DNA from: Cohnella sp. AR92
GTDB lineage: Bacteria; Bacillota; Bacilli; Paenibacillales; Paenibacillaceae
DNA length: 64,000 bases
Reading direction: 5' to 3'
NCBI RefSeq assembly: GCF_003990975.1
Contig: NZ_RZJR01000006.1
Span: 124,001 to 188,000, forward strand
Positions 27,230 through 35,265 of this stretch are shown here, piece after piece. The position numbers were made by a program, and so were the translations under genes. Numbering within the stretch: the first letter of the stretch is position 1; each line of letters starts with the position of its first letter. The notes beneath the pieces are model-generated. The model worked only from the letters and a program-made list of their open reading frames with translations. It was not told the origin of the DNA and made no database searches.

Positions 27230-28228
27230 ATGGGCAAAATCGCGATTTACGGTTTCGGACGTATCGGAAGGCAATTGCTCCGAGTAGCGCTGCAGGACAA
27301 TCTCTTCGTTCCCTTGTCGATCTCGGATATCAAGGACGAAGCGACGCTGGCCGCTCTATTCGAAGTGGATACGAACTATAAACGCTGGCCGGAGGCGGTC
27401 TCCGCGGAAGAAGGGCATATCGTCATCGGCGGCCGCGACATCCTGTACTTGAATTCTTCCAAAGAAATTCCCGATTGGAAGGCGCTGGAGGTGGATCTGG
27501 TCATCGATTGCACGGGCAGAGCCGTTACTCGTCCGGTAGCCCAGCTCCATCTGGATCGCGGGGCCAACCGCGTGCTCGTAAGCGGTCCTAGCAAATCCCT
27601 GGAGGATTGCGATGCCGTTCTGTTGAAGGGGATCAACCTTGACACCTTCGATCCGGATAAGCATAAGATCATCAGCATGGCGAGCTGCACGACCAACGCA
27701 TTGGCACCCGTCGTCAAAGTCGTCCGCGAGAACTTCGGCATCAAATACGGCCTTTTCTCCACCGTTCATTCCTATACGAATACGCAATCGCTGACGGATC
27801 AACCGATGAAGGATCGCCGGGATTCCTGGGCGGCGGCCGAGAACATCATTCCATCGTCGTCCGGCGCGGCCAAGGCGCTCAAGTTCATCTGGAACGACCT
27901 GCAGATTACGGGCAAGGCTTACCGCATCCCGACGCGTACGGGAAGCATCGCGGAGCTTAACCTGATCACCGAGAGGCCGTGCACGGCCCAAGAGATCAAC
28001 GACCTGTTCCGCGCCAAGGCGAAGGAAGGCGAGTTGAAGGGCGTGCTCGACGTCCTGGAAGGCGAATGGGCATCGTCCCGGATCGTCGGCGATTCGCATT
28101 CCTCGATCATCGATCTGCCGCTTACCCAGGTGCAGGGAGAGATCGTATCGATCGCCGCTTGGTACGATAACGAATGGGGCTATGCTTCCCGTCTGGCGGA
28201 GGTTGCCGCGTTCCTGGCCAATCGATAA
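27230..28228 (+). CDS. glyceraldehyde-3-phosphate dehydrogenase-like protein, divergent paralogue
   Basis: 332 residues with N-terminal NAD(P)-binding IYGFGRIGRQ, catalytic Cys in ASCTTNALAP, the catalytic His in FSTVHSYTNTQ and AWYDNEWGY near the end. It differs from glycolytic GapA: the usual second Cys after SCTTN is Ala, the YDSVHG segment is replaced by EVDTNYKRW, and the VSVVDL segment reads TGSIAELNL. It stands alone, not with pgk/tpi. I infer a specialised or alternative-substrate GAPDH-family enzyme. GapA-type glycolysis is not excluded. Confidence 0.85.
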   Translation: MGKIAIYGFGRIGRQLLRVALQDNLFVPLSISDIKDEATLAALFEVDTNYKRWPEAVSAEEGHIVIGGRDILYLNSSKEIPDWKALEVDLVIDCTGRAVTRPVAQLHLDRGANRVLVSGPSKSLEDCDAVLLKGINLDTFDPDKHKIISMASCTTNALAPVVKVVRENFGIKYGLFSTVHSYTNTQSLTDQPMKDRRDSWAAAENIIPSSSGAAKALKFIWNDLQITGKAYRIPTRTGSIAELNLITERPCTAQEINDLFRAKAKEGELKGVLDVLEGEWASSRIVGDSHSSIIDLPLTQVQGEIVSIAAWYDNEWGYASRLAEVAAFLANR

Positions 28229-28236
28229 AGAGAGAG

Positions 28237-28275
28237 GGTCCCCGGCGGAATTATCCGCCGGAGACCTTCTTCTTT
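28237..28275 (+). terminator. terminator after the GAPDH-like gene
   Basis: GGTCcCCGGCGGA-ATTA-TCCGCCGGaGACC stem (28237-28265) followed by TTCTTCTTTT. Confidence 0.85.
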
Positions 28276-28395
28276 TATCCGCGGAAGGAGTATAATAGGA
28301 AGATGTTCGTATCGGACAGTCGCGTTTGGGGTATGTTGGGAATTATCGAAAAATAAACTTTCATCCATGAATGAGCAGCAGAATCGAGGATTTCT

Positions 28396-29607
28396 ATGAG
28401 CAGGGTCAAACAACTAAAGATAAGAAATGTCGGGTTGGAGCATCTCGAACAATACAATCAGCTTCTTAGATACGTCTTCCAAGTGACTTATCGGGATCTG
28501 CATCAGATCGGATGGGAAGAGCAGGAGATCATTCGCGCCAAGTCCCCCGTGCTGGAGCAGGCGGACGTGATCGGTTGGTTCGACGGGGACAAGCTGATCA
28601 GCCAGGTTGCGGTATACCCGATGAAGGTGCGCATCTTCAACAAGACTTACTCCATGGGGGGATTGACCGGGGTCGGTACCTATCCGGAATATGCCAATCA
28701 AGGACTCATGCATAAATTGCTCGTTCAAGCGCTGGAGAAGATGAAGAGCAAGGGGCAGTCCATCTCTTACCTGTATCCTTATTCCATCCCTTATTATCGC
28801 AGAAAAGGCTGGGAGATCATCTCCGACAAGATCACCTACGAAATAAGCGATTATCAATTGCCGAAGAACAAGCAGGTGTCCGGCGATATCGAACGGGTGC
28901 CGGTGGAGAGCGAGCAAGTGAGAAAAGCCTACGAGCGTTTCGCTACGCAGACCCATGGGGCTCTGCTCCGCGACAGCTTGGCCTGGAATGAATATTGGCT
29001 GTGGGATCCGGACGACATGATGGCGGCCATCTACTATAATTCGGACGATCAGCCCGACGGCTATGTGCTATACCGGATCGCGGACGAGGTTTTCCATATC
29101 AAGGATATGATTTTCGTGAATGAAGAAGCCCGGAGCGGTCTTTGGAACTTTATCAGCGCCCACTTCTCCATGATCTCGAAGGTGGTCGGCAATACGTTTA
29201 CGGATGAGCCGTTGGCGTTCCTCCTGGAGGATGCGGACATCAAAGAAACGATCTCTCCTTATTACATGGCCCGAATCGTAGACCTGGAGCAGTTTATCTC
29301 CGAATATCCGTTCAAGCCGGACACGATGGATCGGGAGTGGACCTTTACGTTGGACGATCCGATGCTTGCCTGGAATCAAGGGGTCTGGCGTCTTAGCATT
29401 ACCGCGGAGGGGCGGGGCAACGTCGCTCGCGTCTCGGAGAGAAGCGCCGACAAGATCGACATCCAGACGATGACGACGATGCTGCTAGGCTACAAGAGAC
29501 CGGACTATCTGCACAAGATCGGACGCATCGCGTGCGCGCCGGAGACGGTCGATATGCTGGAGGATGCCATCGAGCAGCAAACCCCGTATTTCTCCGATTA
29601 TTTCTAA
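28396..29607 (+). CDS. Eis-like GNAT acetyltransferase
   Basis: 403 residues. An N-terminal GNAT domain (GVGTYPEYANQGLMHKLLVQ), a middle GNAT-like region and a C-terminal SCP2-like domain match the Eis family, which acetylates amines such as aminoglycosides or protein lysines. The ending (EQQTPYFSDYF) is typical, since the C-terminal carboxylate acts in catalysis in Eis. ATG after GAGG. Convergent with the Hsp20-like gene across a hairpin. Confidence 0.87.
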   Translation: MSRVKQLKIRNVGLEHLEQYNQLLRYVFQVTYRDLHQIGWEEQEIIRAKSPVLEQADVIGWFDGDKLISQVAVYPMKVRIFNKTYSMGGLTGVGTYPEYANQGLMHKLLVQALEKMKSKGQSISYLYPYSIPYYRRKGWEIISDKITYEISDYQLPKNKQVSGDIERVPVESEQVRKAYERFATQTHGALLRDSLAWNEYWLWDPDDMMAAIYYNSDDQPDGYVLYRIADEVFHIKDMIFVNEEARSGLWNFISAHFSMISKVVGNTFTDEPLAFLLEDADIKETISPYYMARIVDLEQFISEYPFKPDTMDREWTFTLDDPMLAWNQGVWRLSITAEGRGNVARVSERSADKIDIQTMTTMLLGYKRPDYLHKIGRIACAPETVDMLEDAIEQQTPYFSDYF

Positions 29608-29668
29608 TGACGTTAACGACGATATCGAAGGTAACGGCATTGTTAATGAAGTAAATAGCTCTTCACAA

Positions 29669-29704
29669 GCGCAATCCGCAACCGGTTCCGGTTGCGGATT
29701 GCGC
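29669..29704. terminator. perfect 36-base palindrome between convergent genes
   Basis: The sequence is its own reverse complement over 36 bases (GCGCAATCCGCAACCGG arm), flanked by AAATAG and TATTTATTT. The stem is very strong and placed between convergent genes, so it most likely ends transcription both ways. Confidence 0.8.
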
Positions 29705-29707
29705 TAT

Positions 29708-30178
29708 TTATTTCGTGAATTTCACATTCACTTCCTGAAAGTAATCGTCTATCGTTTGCTTGCGCATATGAAGCTGCAAGATGCCATTCTTGTACACCGC
29801 AACGCAGCTCTCCGGAACGACATGGGACGTTAGCTTAATGTTCTTTTTGGAATTGCTGTCCGGCAAGCCCTCCAGCCGGACTCGGTCGACTCCCGCCGTT
29901 ACTTTAACGTTCTTAGCCTCGTTTTCCGTTAAGTGTACTTTAATGATGACGTTCTTGTGGGTTTCAAAAACTTCCATCTGAAGCCTGGATGGATTCTGCG
30001 AATGGGTGGAGAGCGTCTTAGGCATATATTGAGTCATGGCGTCCTGGACGTATTTCTCGATCCACGCCAAATCGTCCATTTTCTCGAGAAGATTAAAAGG
30101 GAAGTTCTTGCCGAACGGCAGATTGAAAAAATCCCGGTCCATGCCGCGGTTCGGGTCGCCGCTTTTCGAATCGCTCAA
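29708..30178 (-). CDS. Hsp20/alpha-crystallin-like protein
   Basis: 156 residues from TTG 30178, which overlaps the stop of the gerPD-like gene (TTGA) and follows AAGGGG by 8 bases. The longer open frame is antisense-like in composition and overlaps gerPD, so it is rejected. The region from about residue 65 (LQMEVFETHKNVIIKVHL) to the end (YKNGILQLHMRK) has the alpha-crystallin pattern seen in CotP/CotM-type coat proteins. Coupled to gerPD, it is probably a spore protein. Confidence 0.75.
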   Translation of the reverse strand: MSDSKSGDPNRGMDRDFFNLPFGKNFPFNLLEKMDDLAWIEKYVQDAMTQYMPKTLSTHSQNPSRLQMEVFETHKNVIIKVHLTENEAKNVKVTAGVDRVRLEGLPDSNSKKNIKLTSHVVPESCVAVYKNGILQLHMRKQTIDDYFQEVNVKFTK

Positions 30179-30372
30179 GGTGTCATCCCCTTTTCTTCCG
30201 AGTAGGTAAGGGGCACATGCGGATTGAATATAAGAGAATCTGTAGGCGTATCGAAGTAGGACGAGGTCACGATAGACTCCGCATCGCCGATCAGGATCAG
30301 CGATGTCGCCCCGGCGTCGCCCAGATCCATTTTCCCGATGAAGATGCATTTGTTCTCGACCGTCATTCTCAT
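30175..30372 (-). CDS. GerPD-like spore germination protein, second copy
   Basis: 65 residues. The pattern GDAESIVTSSYFDTPTDSLIFNPHVPL is close to Bacillus GerPD, closer than the copy inside the gerP operon at 31759. It is transcribed away from gerPA and coupled by 4-base overlap to the Hsp20-like gene. GerP proteins help nutrients cross the coat to the receptors. ATG 30372 lies 9 bases after AAAGGCGG. Confidence 0.8.
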   Translation of the reverse strand: MRMTVENKCIFIGKMDLGDAGATSLILIGDAESIVTSSYFDTPTDSLIFNPHVPLTYSEEKGMTP

Positions 30373-30566
30373 GTTCGGATTTCCGCCTTTCGTGCCGCAA
30401 TATGCGAGGGTACCCGCCGACTGTCTTCTAATCTATGCAGCATATGGGCGGGGAATGAATATCCGATAAGCGAAGATCATATTATGCATTAAATGTAGCC
30501 GCGAATTTCTTATCCGTTTCGGGGGTATTCGAGTGAGCAGGCCCGGAACAATAAGGGTGTGGGATC
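30373..30566. promoter_or_regulatory. divergent spacer between gerPD-like gene and gerPA
   Basis: This 194-base region must hold both promoters. CATATTATG (30479) and its complement CATAATATG each resemble a sigma-K -10 (CATAnnnTA) with a mismatch at the end. No convincing -35 was found, so this is only suggestive of late mother-cell control. Confidence 0.3.
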
Positions 30567-30863
30567 ATGCCGGCAATCGTTGGCGCCGTAAATATTATCG
30601 CGATCGATGGAATATTCACTATCGGCGACGTAGGGACCATTGCTCCGGTAGGTTTTTTTAAGACCTTTGCGGGCGGAGGATCTTTTAACGCGGGAGAGAC
30701 GGTAAACATCAGTAATTCGCCAAGCGTATTCAACGTGTACGGGAACGAAGTGTTCGAACAGAATATCGTTGCCAACCGAACCGAACCGCGAGACGGGCAG
30801 GAGAAGCTATCGACGGCTTCGGAGCCATCCGACGGTTCAGAGCAGGAGGACAACCGAACATGA
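30567..30863 (+). CDS. gerPA: spore germination protein GerPA
   Basis: 98 residues beginning MPAIVGAVNI with the KTFAGGGSFNAGETVNIS segment characteristic of GerPA/GerPF proteins. The last 25 residues form a charged tail (SEPSDGSEQEDN) longer than usual for GerPA. Its stop overlaps the gerPB start (ATGA). First gene of the gerPABCDEF operon, needed for coat permeability to germinants. Confidence 0.9.
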   Translation: MPAIVGAVNIIAIDGIFTIGDVGTIAPVGFFKTFAGGGSFNAGETVNISNSPSVFNVYGNEVFEQNIVANRTEPRDGQEKLSTASEPSDGSEQEDNRT

Positions 30864-31084
30864 ATTTATTCGTGCATCAGAACATTACCATTCATAGCTT
30901 AAAGGTCGAGGGCATATCGAATTCCTCGGTTCTCCAAATCGGGAGCGCCGGCCTTATCAAGCCGTTATCCCAGCTGTTCAACACCGGGGGCTTCACGAAG
31001 TCGGCCCCGACGACGGGCGGCCTTCCTTCGATCGTTCCGTTAATCCCTTTGTCGCCGGTCATCAATCTTCCTACGCGCTCCTGA
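30860..31084 (+). CDS. gerPB: spore germination protein GerPB
   Basis: 74 residues. SLKVEGISNSSVLQIGSAGLIKPLSQLFNTG matches the GerPB core, with a proline-rich C-terminus. Translationally coupled to gerPA. Structural coat-associated protein of the GerP channel-like assembly. Confidence 0.9.
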   Translation: MNLFVHQNITIHSLKVEGISNSSVLQIGSAGLIKPLSQLFNTGGFTKSAPTTGGLPSIVPLIPLSPVINLPTRS

Positions 31085-31120
31085 TAAGCTCTCGATTATT
31101 TCTTCGAAAGGTGGATTTGA

Positions 31121-31759
31121 ATGCAAACGCCACAAACGCCCCAGGATATCCTCAGTTATCTGCGGCAATTAAACGGCTACCTGTACCAGCAGCATCAACA
31201 AATCCAACAAATCGATACGAAGCTGAACGAGCTGCTTCAGGAGATCAAACGAATAAACGAGAAAAATGCCGAGCCCCCCGTCAATCGCAATGAGTACCGG
31301 TTCGATCTGCTCAAAATCGAACGGTTGGAGGGAACCCTGAACATAGGAATCAATCCCAAAGCATCGGATACGGATATGAATATCGAAGATTTCGCCATCG
31401 CCCAGTCGCTAGAGGTTCCATCGTTGATAGAGAATCAGCATCCGGGCGTCTTTCCCGGAATTCAGCAGCTAGTGAACGAATATTTGGACAAAGAAGCCTA
31501 TGATTACCTTAAGCAATTGGAGCTTAAATACAATCTTCCTCTAACCGACACCTACAGGACGTTCATTGTCGAGGACGTGAAGAAACAGATCGACGCCCGA
31601 ATCCGCGACTATCTGAAGCGCGTTCATCCCGAGGACGCAGGATCGCCCGAGCAAATATCCACGATCACGCAAGCCGTCTACGAAGATGTGAAGCGCGACG
31701 TCCAGAATGCCTTCGAAGCCTATTTAACCAATCTAAACCGGAAGGAGAAGGGAATCTGA
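31121..31759 (+). CDS. gerPC: spore germination protein GerPC
   Basis: 212 residues. An N-terminal coiled-coil-like region rich in Gln (LYQQHQQIQQIDTKLNELLQE) is followed by the conserved IERLEGTLNIGINP block and a helical C-terminus. ATG after GAAAGGTGG. Its TGA shares one base with the start of gerPD (TGATG). Confidence 0.9.
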   Translation: MQTPQTPQDILSYLRQLNGYLYQQHQQIQQIDTKLNELLQEIKRINEKNAEPPVNRNEYRFDLLKIERLEGTLNIGINPKASDTDMNIEDFAIAQSLEVPSLIENQHPGVFPGIQQLVNEYLDKEAYDYLKQLELKYNLPLTDTYRTFIVEDVKKQIDARIRDYLKRVHPEDAGSPEQISTITQAVYEDVKRDVQNAFEAYLTNLNRKEKGI

Positions 31760-31932
31760 TGCTGGAATACACCGTCGTCAACGGCAAAGTCACGATCGGC
31801 GCGTTCAAAATGTTTATTATCTCCACTTCGACTACGCTAATGGTCGGAGACGTAAAAACCGTCTCCTTATACAGCGCGTTCGAAGGACCTCCGGAAAGGG
31901 TTATCGTCGGCGCAACGCTGCCGACGGCTTAA
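31759..31932 (+). CDS. gerPD: spore germination protein GerPD (operon copy)
   Basis: 57 residues, MLEYTVVNGKVTIGAFKM then STSTTLMVGDVKTVSLYSAF and GPPERVIVGATLP. It holds the gerPD position between gerPC and gerPE and fits the family length, but is more diverged than the copy at 30175. Start overlaps the gerPC stop by one base. Confidence 0.82.
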   Translation: MLEYTVVNGKVTIGAFKMFIISTSTTLMVGDVKTVSLYSAFEGPPERVIVGATLPTA

Positions 31933-31940
31933 CCGGCAGG

Positions 31941-32339
31941 ATGGTTCCGAATCCAGGGAAAGGCAGAGTCTCGTCCATTGGCTACTTCAGTCTAGTTGCC
32001 GTAGGGGGCACGAGTGTCGTTGAGATTGGAGATTCCAACGCCATAACCCCGGTCAGTCATACCATAGCCGTACAACGGGAGAAGGCCCACTTTTTCCCGT
32101 ATGTCGAATTTTTATTCCGCGATTATTCGATCTTCTTCCGTCCGGTCACTCTGCCGGCAACGGAACCCGTTCAAGTGACGACCATCAATGAATGCTCCGT
32201 CATCGAAGTTCAGTCCTTCGATCTGTTCCGTACCTTGTCCAGCAGCGTCGTTCATTTCGGATCGAGCGAAATTCTGATGGGCGATTCACGAATTAAACAT
32301 GTTCGTCATTTATTAAGGGAGAGGCCAGAGAGCCTATGA
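31941..32339 (+). CDS. gerPE: spore germination protein GerPE
   Basis: 132 residues. RVSSIGYFSLVAVGGTSVVEIGDS, SHTIAVQREKAHFF and SSSVVHFGSSEILMGDSRIKHVRHLL match GerPE along its length. The ATG lies directly after GGCAGG with almost no spacing, so the ribosome site is weak; coupling to gerPD 8 bases upstream may compensate. Confidence 0.88.
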   Translation: MVPNPGKGRVSSIGYFSLVAVGGTSVVEIGDSNAITPVSHTIAVQREKAHFFPYVEFLFRDYSIFFRPVTLPATEPVQVTTINECSVIEVQSFDLFRTLSSSVVHFGSSEILMGDSRIKHVRHLLRERPESL

Positions 32340-32403
32340 TTGTCTTCATGTAAATAGGACCTGCAGCCGTTTACGGCGAAGCCCCTAAAGAGGGGGATCC
32401 ACC

Positions 32404-32619
32404 ATGCCATCACTTGTCGGTTCCGTGAATGTCAATAGCAACTCCGGGGTCATTAACTTCGGCGACACCTTAAACATATCCCCGAAGAGCGCAACCAAAG
32501 AGGTTACCGGCCAGGGGGGCGGCAACATCGGCAATGTCGTGTTCACCCTGAACGGCGCCAATATCAATAATACGCTGGACCCCGATATCGCCGATCAAGC
32601 CATGGCCGGTAATGCGTAA
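32404..32619 (+). CDS. gerPF: spore germination protein GerPF
   Basis: 71 residues, MPSLVGSVNVNSNSGVINFGDTLNISPKS then a glycine-rich turn and NTLDPDIADQ, the classic GerPF pattern. ATG 7 bases after GAGGGGG. Last recognised gene of the gerP operon. Confidence 0.93.
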   Translation: MPSLVGSVNVNSNSGVINFGDTLNISPKSATKEVTGQGGGNIGNVVFTLNGANINNTLDPDIADQAMAGNA

Positions 32620-32654
32620 CGCCGCTTCGATTCCGATGAAAGGAATGGATTCCA

Positions 32655-32951
32655 ATGGAATTCAAGCATGTGACGACGGACAGAAGCTGGATCGGGCTAA
32701 GGGAGCCGTTCGAAAAGCATTTCCCATTCATCGACCCAAAGCGATGGACCGAAATCATGAATGAATTTCTCGCCTCCCAAGCGGTCGCGGATCCCGATAT
32801 CGTCTCTCTCTATTACAATAACAGTTACTTTGGGATCTCCAAGAATACCTTTGAGAACGTGTTGGGAACAAGCCAGACTCCGGAATGGGAAGAACGGGAG
32901 GAAGAGACCGGTTTGATGCCGGTTGAGTTAGACTTGACCGAAAGCGACTAG
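32655..32951 (+). CDS. unknown 98-residue protein downstream of gerPF
   Basis: Starts MEFKHVTTDRSWIGLREPFE 35 bases after gerPF, with GAAAGGAATGG upstream. It is soluble, aromatic-rich in the first half (FPFIDPKRW, SLYYNNSYFG) and strongly acidic at the end (EWEEREEETG). I do not recognise the family. Its place at the end of the gerP operon suggests a spore-related role, but that is position only. Confidence 0.65.
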   Translation: MEFKHVTTDRSWIGLREPFEKHFPFIDPKRWTEIMNEFLASQAVADPDIVSLYYNNSYFGISKNTFENVLGTSQTPEWEEREEETGLMPVELDLTESD

Positions 32952-33033
32952 TTGGCAAGAGATCGCTCATAAGACGAATGGGGACCGCCGGCGAATCCGG
33001 CGGTTATTGATGCCATTATCGGATTCCGGGCGC

Positions 33034-34392
33034 TTAACCTGTCATAACTCGCTCCGCCGGATAGTTGAACTTAGGCGCCTTGCGGTTGCCGCCGATGAGG
33101 TACAGGCACGAGGTCAAGCCGATTCTTCCCATGAACATCAAGGCCATTAGAATGCCCTTCGCGATGGGACTCAGCTCCGGCGTGATTCCGGTCGACATGC
33201 CGACGGTACCGAAAGCGGAGCACACCTCGAAGATGACGGCCAACAGCGATTCGCGATCGGTTATGCAGATGGCAAGAATGGATAAGCTGCAGAGGAGAAG
33301 GGCGAGAACCGTAATCGCCAAGGACTTAAGGATGTCGTCCGGATGGATCTCCCGCTTGAACGCCTTGATCTTGCGATAGCCTTTGGCATACTGGTAGACA
33401 AACAGAACGTTCAAAGCGAACGTCGTCGTCCGGATTCCTCCGCCTACCGAATTCGGAGATCCCCCGATAAACATGTAAGCGCTCATCAGGAGAAGGGTGG
33501 GCATCGTCAGGTCGTCGATATCCAGGGTAGTAAGCCCGGCGCTCCTTGTCGTCGTGGATTGGAACAAGGCATAGAACAGACCGGCATGCCATGACATCCC
33601 TTTAAAGGCGTGCCCGATCTCCAACAGCCAGATCAGGATCGCGCCGATTGCCAAGAGAATTCCGTAGGTGAAGGTAGTCATTTTCGCAAACAGCGAGAAG
33701 CGGTACGGCGACCCTGCCGTTTTTCTTTTGGCGAAGAAGGTCTTGACCTCGATCAAGACCGGGAATCCGATCGCTCCGAATATGATTAGCGCCATCGTGA
33801 CGAGCTGTACGACATAATCCCCCGCATAGGGCACGAGGGAGTTGCCCGTAATGTCCATTCCGGCATTCGTCGTGGCGCTGACGGAAGCGAACAACCCCTG
33901 TAAGAGCGCTTCTTCGACAGTAGGATAATAACGCAGGAAGCGGATCCCGAATATGACGGCTCCCGCCAGCTCGGTGATAAGAACGAACTTCAGAATATCC
34001 GTCACTAGGGAGACCAGGCCGGATAACGCGAACTGATTGTTGTCGACCATGATCAGCTGTCGTTCGCGCAAGCCGATCCTGCGGCCGGTTAGAATCCAGA
34101 AGAACGTGCTCATCGCCATGATCCCGATTCCGCCGAATTGAAGAATGAACATGATGACGAAATAACCGAACGCGCTGTAGGTATCCGCCACGTTAAAGAC
34201 GCTTAGCCCGGTGTCGCTGACGATGCTGACCGACATAAATACCGTGTCGAAGAATGAGACATTCACTCCGGGCTTGCGAACGGCGGGCAGGCTCAGCAAG
34301 AGAATGGCAATAGCTACAGCCAATAAATAATAGCCGGCAATCACTTGGGCAGGGGACCGCTTCTCAATCCATCGCCTCGTTCGGATCCACAT
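33034..34392 (-). CDS. ktrB: KtrB/TrkH-type potassium uptake membrane subunit
   Basis: 452 residues from ATG 34392, 9 bases after AAGGGAG; a TTG 9 bases upstream sits on the ribosome site and is unlikely. Four M1-P-M2 repeats carry the degenerate selectivity-filter motifs SDTGLS, TNAGMD, RSAGLTT and GTVGMST, each with its filter glycine. It imports K+ with Na+ in partnership with a KtrA/KtrC-type ring. No ktrA/ktrC partner lies in the window, so it is a KtrD-like lone subunit. Confidence 0.9.
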   Translation of the reverse strand: MWIRTRRWIEKRSPAQVIAGYYLLAVAIAILLLSLPAVRKPGVNVSFFDTVFMSVSIVSDTGLSVFNVADTYSAFGYFVIMFILQFGGIGIMAMSTFFWILTGRRIGLRERQLIMVDNNQFALSGLVSLVTDILKFVLITELAGAVIFGIRFLRYYPTVEEALLQGLFASVSATTNAGMDITGNSLVPYAGDYVVQLVTMALIIFGAIGFPVLIEVKTFFAKRKTAGSPYRFSLFAKMTTFTYGILLAIGAILIWLLEIGHAFKGMSWHAGLFYALFQSTTTRSAGLTTLDIDDLTMPTLLLMSAYMFIGGSPNSVGGGIRTTTFALNVLFVYQYAKGYRKIKAFKREIHPDDILKSLAITVLALLLCSLSILAICITDRESLLAVIFEVCSAFGTVGMSTGITPELSPIAKGILMALMFMGRIGLTSCLYLIGGNRKAPKFNYPAERVMTG

Positions 34393-34483
34393 CGCGAGCA
34401 ACTCCCTTGAGGGCAGCGTAATAACTACTGCTTTCGTTTGCCCCCATTCGAAAACGAATATACCAGATAGTGGAGATCGTGGA

Positions 34484-34513
34484 TTGACACGACACCAAAA
34501 GGTGACCTATAAT
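34484..34513 (+). promoter_or_regulatory. promoter with embedded CACC-N4-GGTG operator
   Basis: TTGACA (34484-34489) and TATAAT (34508-34513), spacing 18. The spacer contains CACCAAAAGGTG (34493-34504). The same CACC-N4-GGTG form occurs at the ArsR/SRPBCC promoter (10754-10765), and both promoters begin TTGACACGAC, which points to shared control. Confidence 0.75.
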
Positions 34514-34549
34514 GCGGATTAAAGCGATGAGGAAGAGGAGCGGACCTTA

Positions 34550-35143
34550 ATGATAGCAGGGGGAAGAAATCCGAAGATCGATCCTTACTTTAACAAGCTC
34601 AAGAGTTGGAAAGAAGAATCCGCGCTGCTCCGAGAACTCGTTCTTGACTGCGGACTGGTCGAGGATTTCAAGTGGATGCACCCGTGCTATACGTTAGACG
34701 ACAAGAACATCGTTCTTATCCACGGATTTAAGGATTATTGCGCGCTTCTGTTCCATAAAGGGGCATTGTTAAAAGATCCCCACGGGATCCTCATCCAACA
34801 AACGGAGAACGTACAAGCAGCGCGCCAAATTCGGTTTACCGACCTTCAGCAGATCGAAGAGATGCAGCTGATTATCAAAACCTATATCGACGAAGCGATC
34901 GAGATCGAGAAAGCCGGCTTGCAGGTTCCCTTAAAGAAGAATGCCGACTATGCCGTTCCGGAAGAATTGGAGAATAAATTCGTTGAAGTGCCCGAGTTAA
35001 AAACGGCATTCGAAGCGTTGACGCCGGGCAGGCAGAGAGCCTATCTTCTGCATTTTGGCAGCCCCAAGCAGTCCAAGACTCGCGATTCGCGGATCGAGAA
35101 GTATCTGCCGCATATCTTGAACGGCAAGGGAATGGACGATTAA
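34550..35143 (+). CDS. YdeI/OmdA-family protein (DUF1801-like domain)
   Basis: 197 residues. The N-terminal part (KIDPYFNKLKSW, WKWMHPCYTL-like FKWMHPCYTLDDKNIVLIHGFKDYCALLFHKGALL) is a DUF1801-type domain. The C-terminal part (VPEELENKFVEVPELKTAFEALTPGRQRAYLLHF) is the OmdA/YdeI segment. Function is not established. The promoter carries a probable ArsR-type operator. A terminator follows. Confidence 0.83.
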   Translation: MIAGGRNPKIDPYFNKLKSWKEESALLRELVLDCGLVEDFKWMHPCYTLDDKNIVLIHGFKDYCALLFHKGALLKDPHGILIQQTENVQAARQIRFTDLQQIEEMQLIIKTYIDEAIEIEKAGLQVPLKKNADYAVPEELENKFVEVPELKTAFEALTPGRQRAYLLHFGSPKQSKTRDSRIEKYLPHILNGKGMDD

Positions 35144-35148
35144 CGATG

Positions 35149-35196
35149 GCAAATGCAAGCCGAGATCGATGCCGATCTCGGTTTATTTGCACTTGC
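35149..35196 (+). terminator. terminator after the YdeI-like gene
   Basis: CCGAGATCG-ATGC-CGATCTCGG stem extended by flanking GCAAAT/ATTTGC, with TTTATTT after the inner stem. Confidence 0.75.
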
Positions 35197-35265
35197 AACC
35201 CGAACTTTTCTTCGTCACAATAGGGGAAAGGTTTAGAAGAGCAATCAAGCGCTGGAGGTCTATCC

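Noticed and set aside
27356-28099. 247-residue minus-strand open frame
   Set aside because: Fully inside the GAPDH-like gene; composition is typical of a shadow frame.
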